A DNA stretch of 20,196 bases, taken from an uncultured Phycisphaerales bacterium (GTDB taxonomy: Bacteria > Planctomycetota > Phycisphaerae > Phycisphaerales > UBA1924). Each line of letters starts with the position of its first letter. Within the stretch, counting starts at the first letter, position 1. The stretch covers positions 1 to 20,196 of the forward strand of contig CALAFV010000348.1 of NCBI GenBank assembly GCA_937891445.1, written 5' to 3'. Shown here in pieces: positions 13,801 through 20,196 of this stretch. Position numbers and translations under genes: made by a program. The notes below the pieces were generated by a model, which worked only from the letters and a program-made list of their open reading frames with translations, was not told where the DNA came from and made no database searches.

Positions 13801-14823
13801 GTACGACGAGACGTGGCCGAGACCGTTGAGCGTGCCGGCGGGGGCGGTGAAGTTGAGCGTCGCCCCCATGGCCCCGATGTTGGTGACCGAGATGTTCGTG
13901 ATGGCCTGCGGCCGCTGGCCCGCGGCGGGGTCGATGAACATGACCTCGGCGTAGTTGATCGGCCCGTGGATCCCGGCGTTGACGGCGGTGTAGGAACTGT
14001 GGGCCCCGAGCACGTGATCGTCCACGAAGTAGGGCTGGAGGTAACGCACGTCCGCGTCGGGATTGCCGCGGTTGTCGATGAGGTTGCGCTCCCCGCCGTC
14101 GTTGTCCATGATGATGTCGAAGTTCATCCCGATCGTCGTGCCGTGGGTGGGCGGGAGCATGTTGAGCGCCGCCCACGGCAGGAAGATCTCGATGGACCAC
14201 CCCTCGTCGATGTCGCCGGGCGTGTTGACCGTGCCGCGGATGCTCGAGGCGTAGAGCGTGCCGGGGAACGGGTCGCCATTGGTGTAGGCGTCGAAGGAGT
14301 TGCCAAGACCGTCGCCGCGGATGTACTTCCAGCGGCGCACGACCCCGGGGCCCTCGAGAGGGTCGAACATCGAGCCGAGGTTGACGCCGAAGGCCCGGTC
14401 GTCGCTCTGGAACCACTGGTCGCGTGAGCCGTCGGGATCGAAGTAGAACGTGACGGAGTCGTCCTGCTCGACGTCCCAGCGGTTGTTCCAGGGCGAGCCG
14501 GCCCCGCCGCCGTCGGCCCAGATGTTGTGATCCTCGACGTCCACCGACAGGAACATGCCGGCGTCGTTGTAGAGCATGCGCACGGTGACGGCGCGGTCGT
14601 GCCGTGTGGCCTGCGTGCGGAAGATCTCCAGGGCGTTGGACCAGGCCGCGTCGTCGAGCACGCCGTCGACGATAACCTCGCCGCGGGGGATGGCCCACAG
14701 CGGGTGGTCGGGCGTGATCGGATCGTTGAGGATTCCCGTCGTCAGCAGGAGACGGGGTTCGAGGTGCTCGAGCAGTCGCTGCTGATCCGCGGTCTGGGCG
14801 GTGTTCTTGGAGCGATAACGCAT
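10891..14823 (-). CDS. Giant LEPR-XLL surface protein: CBM9-like, FN3, GH clan-A-like barrel, C-terminal repeats
   Basis: This 1310-residue protein starts at the ATG at 14823, preceded by GGAGG (reverse complement of 14829-14833). Residues 17-27 (LLEHLEPRLLL) are a LEPR-XLL motif, found at the N-terminus of many planctomycete extracellular proteins. Residues about 45-295 resemble a CBM9/DOMON-like sugar-binding domain (VIVDGVLDDAAW, VEQDDSVTFYFD). About 304-412 is a fibronectin type III domain. About 425-830 resembles a GH5-like clan-A TIM barrel, with Glu620 in GWEPLSEWD as the acid/base candidate and Glu744 in LNGEWGMSRD as the nucleophile candidate. About 970-1310 holds repeats with a WW core. 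I infer extracellular polysaccharide binding and hydrolysis; the substrate is unknown. It stands alone, flanked by terminators at both sides. Confidence 0.88.
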   Translation of the reverse strand: MRYRSKNTAQTADQQRLLEHLEPRLLLTTGILNDPITPDHPLWAIPRGEVIVDGVLDDAAWSNALEIFRTQATRHDRAVTVRMLYNDAGMFLSVDVEDHNIWADGGGAGSPWNNRWDVEQDDSVTFYFDPDGSRDQWFQSDDRAFGVNLGSMFDPLEGPGVVRRWKYIRGDGLGNSFDAYTNGDPFPGTLYASSIRGTVNTPGDIDEGWSIEIFLPWAALNMLPPTHGTTIGMNFDIIMDNDGGERNLIDNRGNPDADVRYLQPYFVDDHVLGAHSSYTAVNAGIHGPINYAEVMFIDPAAGQRPQAITNISVTNIGAMGATLNFTAPAGTLNGLGHVSSYEIRVSESPITNDAEWEAAQRFRQAYTPRLAGLAESLRIAELLPGRTYYVAIRAIDAAGNSSAISQAPAFTTLASPGPGYKGRVIPSPMGGTLMFENGEPFVVVGDHMGLSWAYTRQLFPGEVWDNANGVYQNFSTHIPVEGSYEDYFDYLRDSGVTTMRVYLELQNVYYQGNPDPPRGLYWIEHNAGQFNPDMRQFMHNVLREAGERGIRIIFSPFDSFSYDEAFGLEGPWASNFGGPLTDINDFFQTPGTLELAKARMAKVIQWANESPYAEYVLGWEPLSEWDSWEWTLNAEGDAEPGRETEFRTRARWINELGEYIKSIDPGRIVFNSTITPDPRGPMARQVFLSRSFDALSPHLYTVSNAGPLLNPQADKSVLPAVQNGYFTSYWVTHRNDGRPILNGEWGMSRDAWPNNRPEYSANFTQQQDEANFRVMIWTGLASGQLGMGLRINTEELAWNGYTITPTMRALQRTFFEFTHSDTLAVDFAHFSARNLAGRISAAASGHSLLAWGVSDGDQGVAYVLRDGNLSSGTISGGRLVIGGLSRNRIFDIEIWSTDPGVTSALTTVSGVWAPTGEVVIDLPNFQTDLAIKFLARPVAPQTQTLVSLEVDQYLVVFALDVDRHPYATVFDEAIGQFWYVDIAAAANFRGRVVDMTPFLTPDGLINLAMTDERSHVWHLVGDLASGVWIGVDHTAAIDGPGLSGDLTTYQPSWGSIHIAGLDARGHAINYWWAPGLTSWQYADLTVIADGPVMAGGLTGYVSGWDGLNLAGLDSSGNVVIYWWAPGMEFIFGRDTWVAINMTEALNGPRFVGQLDAYVTPWGGLNVAGRTADGQVYTYWWSPQLQAENLAAGRPDMWEIANITAAAEGPNVADGVEVAVSTDGGINIFAIDEFDEVVLFRWVPGGLWKSIEVTFRADGPRMSLPLAAASVGRTLLLAGRSIEDDGLLTLLPFRLDLDEWSVEFTPDFVAA
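10894..11916 (-). repeat. Protein-level tandem repeats (putative beta-propeller) at the C-terminus of the LEPR-XLL protein
   Basis: Four or more degenerate units of about 50-62 residues can be aligned by eye in residues 970-1310. The core is WGGLNVAG...DG-V--YWWAP followed by a W...T..A.GP segment. Aromatic cores fall at residues 1071-1072, 1122-1123, 1179-1180 and, degenerate, 1239-1241. Two less perfect units (VWHLVGD near 1017, and FWYVDI near 977) precede them. The pattern suggests a five- or six-bladed lectin-like propeller. Confidence 0.65.
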
Positions 14824-14853
14824 CGGGGCCTCCGGGCGTAGCGTCTGGCGGCG

Positions 14854-14882
14854 TGTATCGACGCCCGGTGACGCCCCCCCAA
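14854..14882 (-). promoter_or_regulatory. Weak candidate promoter of the LEPR-XLL gene
   Basis: On the minus strand, TTGGGG (14882-14877) and GATACA (14859-14854) are separated by exactly 17 bases and lie 31 bases before the start codon. Each matches only three consensus positions. Confidence 0.25.
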
Positions 14883-15027
14883 CCGGCCCGCTCTGCCCAA
14901 AGCCCGCGGCCCGCACGATGCGCACGGTGGGGACGGTGGTGCAGGCTGCGCGGCTGGGGGATCCCTCAGGGCTGCGCGATCCGCTTCCAACGCATGCCCA
15001 ACGGCTGCCCCTGGAAACCCGTACTCC

Positions 15028-15076
15028 AAAAGAACAGCCGAGCGTCCGCGCCTGGTGGGCTCGGACGCTCGGCTGT
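15028..15076 (-). terminator. Intrinsic terminator of the prolyl oligopeptidase gene
   Basis: A perfect 15-base-pair stem (15034-15048 with 15062-15076) encloses 13 bases that can add three further pairs. Read on the minus strand it is followed by CTTTTGG. It lies 50 bases past the oligopeptidase stop and 211 bases before the next gene. Confidence 0.8.
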
Positions 15077-15080
15077 AGGC

Positions 15081-15099
15081 CGCCCGCTCGGAGCGGGCG
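15081..15099 (-). other. Short perfect hairpin preceding the terminator
   Basis: CGCCCGCT (15081-15088), a CGG centre, and AGCGGGCG (15092-15099) form an 8-base-pair hairpin in the 3' untranslated region of the oligopeptidase mRNA. It has no T run of its own and may help stabilise the transcript end. Confidence 0.45.
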
Positions 15100-15126
15100 T
15101 GAACGACTTCTCAGACTATCAGGCCG

Positions 15127-17367
15127 TCAGTTGCTGACGGGCGTTGAGCCCGGGGACGAGGACGGGACCGCGGGGTCCATGTGCAGGGCGCGGATCAGGA
15201 AGGCCCACTGGTCCGCGATGGTCTCGATGATCTTGGAGATGGGCTTGCCGGCGCCGTGGCCCGCGCGGGTCTCGATGCGGATCAGCACCGGGTTGGAGCA
15301 CCCCTGGGCCGCCTGGATCGCGGCGGCGAACTTGAAGGAGTGCGCCGGGACGACGCGGTCGTCGTGGTCGGCGGTGGTGATCAGCGTCGCCGGGTAGCAG
15401 GTGCCCTCGCGGAGGTTGTGGTACGGCGAGTAGGCCAGCAGGGCGCGGAACTCGTCCTCGTTCTTGTCCGGGTTGCCGTAGTCGCTCTCCCACGCCCAAC
15501 CGATGGTGAACTTGTTGAAGCGGAGCATGTCGAGGACGCCGACGGCGGGGATGGCGGCGCCGAAGAGTTCGGGGCGCTGCGTGATGCAGGCGCCGACGAG
15601 CAGGCCGCCGTTGGACCCGCCGTGGATGGCGAGTTTGGGTGTGGAGGTGTACTTCTCGCGGATGAGGTACTCGGCCGCGGCGATGAAGTCGTCGAAGACG
15701 TTCTGCTTGTTGAGTTTGCGGCCGGCGTCGTGCCACGCCTGGCCGTACTCGCCGCCGCCGCGGAGGTTGGCGACGGCGTAGACGCCGCCCATCTCAAGCC
15801 AGACGAGGTTGCCGACGCTGAAGCCGGGGGTCAGCGCGATGTTGAACCCGCCGTAGCCGTACAGGAGCGTCGGGTTCGAGCCGTCGAGTTTGATCCCCTT
15901 CTTGTGGACGATGAACATCGGGACGCGGGTGCCGTCCTTGGAGGTGTAGAAGACCTGCTTGGTGACGTAGTCGTCGGGGTTAAAGGCGACCCTGGGCTGC
16001 TTGAACAGTTCGCTGCGGCCGGTCGCGGCGTCGTAGCGGTAGATCGAGCCGGGGGTGGTGTAGCCGGTGAAGGAGTAGAACGTCTCCGGGTCGTCCTGCT
16101 TGCCGCGGAAGCCGCCCGCGGTGCCGATACCGGGGAAGTCAACGGTACGGACGAACGTGCCGTCGGGCTCGTAGATCTTCACCTGGGTCCGGGCGTCCTT
16201 GAGGTACGAGGCGATCAGTTTGCCGCCGACGAGCGAGGTGCCGCGGAGCGTCTCCTCGGCCTGTGGGACGATCTCCTTCCAGTTGCCGCGATCGGGCTTG
16301 AGGGTGTCGATCGCGATGACGCGGCCGCGCGGGGCGCCGTTGTCGGTGTGGAAGTAGAAGACCGTGCCGATGTTCCCGATGAAGTCGTACGACGCGTCGA
16401 AGTCGCTGAGGAGTTCGACGACCTTCTTCTTCCCGATCGCGTATTCCGGGTCGCCCAGCGGGATGTAGAAGAGCCGGTTCCTCGGGTCGGTGCCCTGGCT
16501 GACGTGGATGATGAGGTACTTGCCGTCCTCGGTCACGTAGCCGCCGAAGCCCCACTCCTTCTGGTCCTGGCGCTCGTAGACGAGCACGTCCTCCTTCTGG
16601 TCCGTGCCGAGTTTGTGGAAGTAGAGTTTCTGGTAGTAGTTCTGGCCGGTGAGGGCCTCGCCCTCCTTGGGCTCGTCGTAGCGCGAGTAGAAGAAGCCGG
16701 AACCGTCCTTGGCCCACGAGGCGCCGGAGAACTTCACCCAGCGGATGACGTCGGGGAGGTCCTCGCCGGTGTCCACGTTGCGGACGCGCCAGGTGTTCCA
16801 GTCTGAGCCGGCCTCCGCGATGCCGTAGGCCAGGTACTTGCCGTCATCGGAGACGGCCATGCCGGAGAGCGCGACCGTCCCGTCCTCCGACAGCGTGTTG
16901 GGGTCCAGCAGCAGCCGCGGCTCGGACTGGAGAGTCTCGAGCACGTACCACGGCGACTGGTTCTGGAGGCCGTCATTGCGAGAGATGAAGTACCGGCCGC
17001 CTTCCTTGAAGGGGATGCCCCAGCGCTCGTAGTTCCAGAGTTCCGTCAGGCGCTGCCGGATCGCCTCACGCTGCGGGACAGCGGCGAGGTAGCCGAAGGT
17101 GATCTCGTTCTGGGCCTCGATCCAGGCGCGGGTCTCGGGGGAGTCGGGGTCCTCGAGCCAGCGGTAGGGGTCGGGGACCTTGACGCCGTGGTACTCATCG
17201 ACGACGTCTCCGCGCGGAGCGGGCGGGTACTTGATCGCCGCGCCGCCGTGCTCGTCGGACGCGGCCGGAGGCTGGGCGGGCGAGGCGGCCAGGGCCGGCG
17301 AGGCCAAAGCCACGGTGGCGGCGAGCCAAACGGGGGCGAAACAGGGCGAAGCGCTTCGACGCAGCAT
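15127..17367 (-). CDS. Exported prolyl oligopeptidase family (S9A) serine peptidase
   Basis: The 746-residue enzyme starts at ATG 17367, with GGGAG seven bases upstream; an in-frame TTG directly before is less well spaced. Residues 1-28 are a signal peptide (VWLAATVALASPALAA), so it acts outside the cytoplasm. PPAPRGDVVDEYHGVKVPDPYRWLED (split here at 49-74) is the N-terminal S9A hallmark. About 75-460 is a seven-bladed propeller, followed by an alpha/beta-hydrolase domain. The catalytic triad is Ser585 in HGGSNGG, Asp669 in ADHDDRVVP, and His704 in RAGHGAG; Arg671 is the substrate-binding arginine. Family members cleave short peptides after proline, so a role in peptide nutrition is likely. 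Length matches the family (about 700-750). It is divergent from the PP2C phosphatase gene and ends at a good terminator. Confidence 0.95.
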   Translation of the reverse strand: MLRRSASPCFAPVWLAATVALASPALAASPAQPPAASDEHGGAAIKYPPAPRGDVVDEYHGVKVPDPYRWLEDPDSPETRAWIEAQNEITFGYLAAVPQREAIRQRLTELWNYERWGIPFKEGGRYFISRNDGLQNQSPWYVLETLQSEPRLLLDPNTLSEDGTVALSGMAVSDDGKYLAYGIAEAGSDWNTWRVRNVDTGEDLPDVIRWVKFSGASWAKDGSGFFYSRYDEPKEGEALTGQNYYQKLYFHKLGTDQKEDVLVYERQDQKEWGFGGYVTEDGKYLIIHVSQGTDPRNRLFYIPLGDPEYAIGKKKVVELLSDFDASYDFIGNIGTVFYFHTDNGAPRGRVIAIDTLKPDRGNWKEIVPQAEETLRGTSLVGGKLIASYLKDARTQVKIYEPDGTFVRTVDFPGIGTAGGFRGKQDDPETFYSFTGYTTPGSIYRYDAATGRSELFKQPRVAFNPDDYVTKQVFYTSKDGTRVPMFIVHKKGIKLDGSNPTLLYGYGGFNIALTPGFSVGNLVWLEMGGVYAVANLRGGGEYGQAWHDAGRKLNKQNVFDDFIAAAEYLIREKYTSTPKLAIHGGSNGGLLVGACITQRPELFGAAIPAVGVLDMLRFNKFTIGWAWESDYGNPDKNEDEFRALLAYSPYHNLREGTCYPATLITTADHDDRVVPAHSFKFAAAIQAAQGCSNPVLIRIETRAGHGAGKPISKIIETIADQWAFLIRALHMDPAVPSSSPGSTPVSN

Positions 17368-17383
17368 CAACGTGCTCCCGGGG

Positions 17384-17405
17384 CGGTCGGCACGAACGCC
17401 GACCG
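17384..17405. promoter_or_regulatory. Inverted repeat in the divergent oligopeptidase/phosphatase intergenic region
   Basis: CGGTCGGC-ACGAAC-GCCGACCG is a perfect 8-base dyad with a 6-base centre, located just upstream of the oligopeptidase ribosome binding site in the 75-base divergent spacer. It could be a shared operator or a 5' UTR hairpin. Confidence 0.35.
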
Positions 17406-17442
17406 GACCACCAAGTGTACCGGCGCGGGCCGTCGGGGTAGC

Positions 17443-19506
17443 ATGCCCCCCACCCTGTCGCGCCGGCGCCGTCCCGGTAGCCGCCGCGCCCCGGCCGCCA
17501 AGCGGAGTTCGTCGTCCGTGTCCATCCGCGTGAAGCTCTTCGCCGCGGTCGTGCTCCCCCTGATCCTGCTGTGGGGGGCGTCACTGTGGATCAGTTTCCC
17601 GAAGTTACGCGATCAGGCGGTGCGCCAGATGACCGAGCGCCTGGCGCAGGAGGCGCAGTTCCGCGCCGCGAGGTTCGAGGGGGACCTGCAGATGCTGGCG
17701 CAGATCGCCAAGACGTGCGCCGGCGTGCTCGAAGCGAGGCCGGACGCGAGCGAGGCGGAACTGTACCGGCTGGTGACGCTCAACGTGTCGCAGCACGAAC
17801 TGGTGTACGGGTCGTGCATCGCGTTCGAGCCGGGGTCGCGCCCCGGGTGGCCGCGGATCCACGCGCCGTACGCCTTCCGCGGACCGGAGGCGACCGATTC
17901 CTCGACGCCGATCCGGACGATCGACCTGGCGGCGGAGGCGTACGACTACTCCAGCGGGCGATGGGAGTGGTTCACCACGCCGCGCGAGACGCACAAGCCT
18001 GTTTGGACCGAGCCGTATTTCGACAAGGGCGCGGGCAACGTCGTCATGTGCACGTACTCCGTGCCGTTCTTCGTGAACGGGGCGTTCCGCGGGGTGGTCA
18101 CGGTGGACGTGCGCCTCGATTCGCTCCAGAGCCGGCTGCGACCGGCCGTCGAGGCGGACACGGCGGTGGCGATCCTCAGCCGGCGCGGGACCTTCATCTC
18201 CTGGCCCGAGCCGGAGATGATCATGAACCGCACGATCTTCGACGTCGCGGCGGGCCCCCAGCCGCGTCCGGACATCGGCGAACTGGGGCGACGGATGATC
18301 GCCGGCGCCAGCGGAACCGAGCACATCGCGGGCAAGGACGGCACGCCGCTGCTGATCGCCTACGCGCCGATTCCGCACGCGGGGTGGTCGTATGGAGCGA
18401 TCATCGACGAGCAAGCGGTGATGGCGCCGGTGTACGCCGAACTGCGCGGGCGCGTGGCCGTCGCGGGGACCGGCGTGCTGCTCGGGATCTTCATCGTGCT
18501 GGGCGTGTCGTGGTGGCTCACCCGGCCGGTGGAGCGGCTGGCGGGGGCGGTTGCGGCGCTGGGGCGGGGCGATCTGGACGTGCGCGTGCCGGAATCGGCG
18601 TCGCGGGATGAACTGGGGGAACTGTCGCGGGCGTTCAACCGCATGACGGCGCAACTCAAGGAGCACGTCGAGGCGCGGACGCGCGAGACCGCGGCCCGCC
18701 AGGCGGTCGAGAGCGAACTGCGGGTGGCGAGGGAGATCCAGACGTCGCTGCTGCCGCGCCGGTTCCCGCCGTTCCCCGGCCGCCCGGAGTTCGACCTGCA
18801 CGCGCACGCGGCGACGGCGCGACAGGTCGGCGGGGACTTCTTCGACTTTTGGCTCGTCGGGGACGAGACGCTGGCGCTGGTGATCGCCGATGTTTCGGGC
18901 AAGGGGGTGCCCGCGGCCATGTTCATGGCCGTCACGCGCACGCTGCTGCGGAACCTGGCGATGACGTGCCGCACGCCGGCGGAGATCCTCGAGCGGGCCA
19001 ACGCGATCCTGCTGCGCGACAACGAGCACGGGATGTTCGTCACCGTGTTCCTGGGGTTCTACGACACGTTCACCGGCCGCATCCGCTACGCAAACGCCGG
19101 GCACCCGGCGCCGCTGCTGGTCCGCGGCGGGGACGACGGCCGGCCCGCGAGCGTGGAGCGGTTCGGGACGGTGACGGGCACGGTGCTGGGGGCGATCGAG
19201 CGGCAGCGCTACACCGTGCAGGAAGGGACGCTCCAGCCCGGCGACCGGCTGGTCTTCTACACCGACGGGGTCACCGAGGCCCGCGGGCCGAACAAGTCGC
19301 TGTACGGGAGCAAGGCCCTCGCGGCGCTGCTGGCGGAGACGCCCGACGGCAGCGCCCGGGCGCTGTGCGAGCGCGTGGTGCAGACGATCACGGCGTACCA
19401 GAACGGCGAACTGGCCGACGACGCGACGGTGATGGTGCTCAAGCGGACGGGGGCGCTCGCCGCGGTCGGGGCCGCTACTGCACCATCCCTTTCGTCAGGC
19501 GCATGA
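17443..19506 (+). CDS. Membrane Cache-HAMP-PP2C phosphatase (RsbU/SpoIIE type)
   Basis: The 687-residue protein is a membrane sensor phosphatase. A basic N-terminus leads to membrane helix 1 (about 30-51). An extracytoplasmic Cache-like sensor follows (about 52-335, with WFTTPRETHKPVWTEPYFD and the GVVTVDVRLD strand). Then come helix 2 (337-359), HAMP (360-412), a short coiled coil, and a PP2C/SpoIIE domain (about 428-668). Metal-site residues are visible: Asp465 in QVGGDFFDF, Asp483 in ADVSGKGVPAA, Asp608 in YTDGVTEA, and the DDATVMVL ending. Such enzymes dephosphorylate anti-sigma antagonists in partner-switching cascades; no STAS or anti-sigma gene is adjacent, so the partner is unknown. 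The ATG at 17443 is chosen; a GTG at 17518 with GGAG upstream is an alternative that still keeps helix 1. Its last 32 bases overlap the convergent gene. Confidence 0.93.
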   Translation: MPPTLSRRRRPGSRRAPAAKRSSSSVSIRVKLFAAVVLPLILLWGASLWISFPKLRDQAVRQMTERLAQEAQFRAARFEGDLQMLAQIAKTCAGVLEARPDASEAELYRLVTLNVSQHELVYGSCIAFEPGSRPGWPRIHAPYAFRGPEATDSSTPIRTIDLAAEAYDYSSGRWEWFTTPRETHKPVWTEPYFDKGAGNVVMCTYSVPFFVNGAFRGVVTVDVRLDSLQSRLRPAVEADTAVAILSRRGTFISWPEPEMIMNRTIFDVAAGPQPRPDIGELGRRMIAGASGTEHIAGKDGTPLLIAYAPIPHAGWSYGAIIDEQAVMAPVYAELRGRVAVAGTGVLLGIFIVLGVSWWLTRPVERLAGAVAALGRGDLDVRVPESASRDELGELSRAFNRMTAQLKEHVEARTRETAARQAVESELRVAREIQTSLLPRRFPPFPGRPEFDLHAHAATARQVGGDFFDFWLVGDETLALVIADVSGKGVPAAMFMAVTRTLLRNLAMTCRTPAEILERANAILLRDNEHGMFVTVFLGFYDTFTGRIRYANAGHPAPLLVRGGDDGRPASVERFGTVTGTVLGAIERQRYTVQEGTLQPGDRLVFYTDGVTEARGPNKSLYGSKALAALLAETPDGSARALCERVVQTITAYQNGELADDATVMVLKRTGALAAVGAATAPSLSSGA

Positions 19507-20196
19507 ACGCGGTCTCGAGGTTCACCGGCTCCTCGCCGAACTTGACGATGCGGTAGCCCTGGTTGATGAGCAGGTTGGGGATGTCGCTGACGTCCACCTT
19601 CGCGGCCGAGTCGAGCGTGACCTGGATGACGCGGGCGGTGCTGCCGCCGTTGTGAACCGTCGGCGTGGACTCGGTGACGGTCACCTTCTGCACGCCGCGG
19701 ACGCGCTGGAGCAGAGCCGCGGCCTCGTCGGTGCGGGCGGCGACCGAGACGTTGACGACGTGGCCGAGTTTGGCGCGGGCGACGATCTGGTCGATCGTGC
19801 CGTTGAACAGCAGTTGGCCCCGCTCGATGATGCCCACGACGTTGCAGAGTTCGCCCAGTTCGTGCAGGATGTGCGACGAGATGATGATCGTCTTGCCCAT
19901 CCGCTTGAGTTCTTTGAGCAACTCGCGGATCTCGATGCGGGCGCGCGGGTCCAGGCCGCTGGCGGGCTCGTCCATCAGCAGGACCTTGGGGTCGTGGAGC
20001 AGGACGCGGGCGATGCTGAGCCGCTGCTGCATGCCGCGGGAGAGCGAGTTGACCTCGGCCGTGGCCTTGTAGTTCAGGTCGGTGAGGTCCAGCACGTCCT
20101 GCACGACCTTCTTGCGCTGCTGGCCGTGGATGTTGTAGCAGGCGGCGAAGAACTCGAGGTACTCGGTGACGACCATGTCCTCGTAGGCGCCCATGA
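19475..20196 (-). CDS. ABC transporter ATP-binding subunit, 5' end outside the window
   Basis: At least 239 C-terminal residues of an ABC ATPase are present; the Walker A motif lies beyond the window edge, so this is partial by truncation and not broken. The visible Met of MGAYEDMVVTEYLEFFAAC is internal: this is the segment following the Q-loop in GldA/CcmA/NatA-like ATPases. Downstream are the signature NSLSRGMQQRLSIAR, Walker B VLLMDEPASGLD, and the H-loop histidine in IISSHILHE. A C-terminal domain of about 100 residues, with alternating strands and the final LETAFMRLTKG, matches exporter ATPases that drive ABC-2 type permeases. The substrate cannot be told. The permease is probably encoded elsewhere, possibly upstream outside the window. 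Its 3' end overlaps the PP2C phosphatase gene. Confidence 0.93.
   Translation of the reverse strand, partial: MGAYEDMVVTEYLEFFAACYNIHGQQRKKVVQDVLDLTDLNYKATAEVNSLSRGMQQRLSIARVLLHDPKVLLMDEPASGLDPRARIEIRELLKELKRMGKTIIISSHILHELGELCNVVGIIERGQLLFNGTIDQIVARAKLGHVVNVSVAARTDEAAALLQRVRGVQKVTVTESTPTVHNGGSTARVIQVTLDSAAKVDVSDIPNLLINQGYRIVKFGEEPVNLETAFMRLTKGMVQ

Larger units (their letters stand above)
14824..15126 (-). other. 303-base intergenic region between the oligopeptidase and the LEPR-XLL gene
   Basis: No gene is visible. It holds two hairpins near the oligopeptidase stop (15034-15076 and 15081-15099), a weak candidate promoter for the LEPR-XLL gene (14854-14882), and that gene's ribosome binding site. 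I see nothing definite in the remaining stretch at 14883-15033. Confidence 0.6.

Noticed and set aside
15181..16806. 541-codon open frame antisense to the prolyl oligopeptidase gene
   Set aside because: Low-complexity Val/Glu/Ala/Leu shadow; the minus strand has the full S9A triad.
17188..17442. N-terminal extension of the PP2C phosphatase frame
   Set aside because: It overlaps the divergent oligopeptidase gene and its signal peptide, and reads as Gly/Arg-rich noise. The start at 17443 or 17518 fits the membrane topology.
155..20196. Mobile element, CRISPR array or defence island
   Set aside because: No transposase, integrase, terminal repeats, direct-repeat arrays or Cas-like proteins were seen. 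Gene content looks chromosomal and compositionally uniform.

Overview
The window is high-GC, gene-dense bacterial chromosome. Several lineage-typical traits occur together: an N-terminal LEPR-XLL motif on a very large secreted glycoside-hydrolase-like protein, a PEP-CTERM-like tail of the VPAPGAA type, a small zinc-ribbon membrane protein, CsrA, and a complete DNA topoisomerase VI. I infer a member of the Planctomycetota, most likely class Phycisphaerae. This rests on pattern recognition only, because there is no rRNA or other phylogenetic marker here.

Layout. 155-1672 (-) is a putative lipoprotein whose C-terminus carries a JAMM/DUF4329-like metal motif. It is divergent from 1780-2073 (+), a NifU-type Fe-S scaffold, which is followed by csrA (2238-2459, +) and a strong hairpin terminator. 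ndk (2550-3020, -) converges on that terminator. 3201-3728 (+) is a secreted PEP-CTERM-like protein preceded by a possible 20-codon leader ORF, and it converges on a zinc-ribbon multi-pass membrane protein (3732-4403, -). An M48 metallopeptidase (4543-5379, +) comes next. The central block is a Topo VI operon: a clear sigma70-like promoter (5560-5588), topoVIB (5635-7980), topoVIA (8079-9224), then a DCC/DUF393 thiol-oxidoreductase-like gene (9255-9698) only 30 bases downstream.

After a 424-base non-coding stretch with several inverted repeats comes an ANTAR-type response regulator (10123-10791, +). A long hairpin separates it from the 1310-residue LEPR-XLL/CBM9-like/FN3/GH-clan-A-like/repeat protein (10891-14823, -). 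Upstream of that lie a hairpin terminator and an exported S9A prolyl oligopeptidase (15127-17367, -). The oligopeptidase is divergent from a membrane Cache-HAMP-PP2C (RsbU/SpoIIE-type) phosphatase (17443-19506, +). The 3' end of the phosphatase gene overlaps by 32 bases the 3' end of a convergent ABC-transporter ATPase gene (19475-20196, -), which is cut by the window edge.

The genes mix housekeeping functions (ndk, NifU, csrA), envelope and secreted functions (lipoprotein, M48, PEP-CTERM, LEPR-XLL, S9A) and signalling (ANTAR, PP2C). The most distinctive unit is the bacterial Topo VI operon. Its B subunit has a long insertion and a Lys/Ala/Pro-rich basic tail, and it has an unusual redox-type neighbour. 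I see no tRNA, rRNA, CRISPR array, transposase or insertion sequence.
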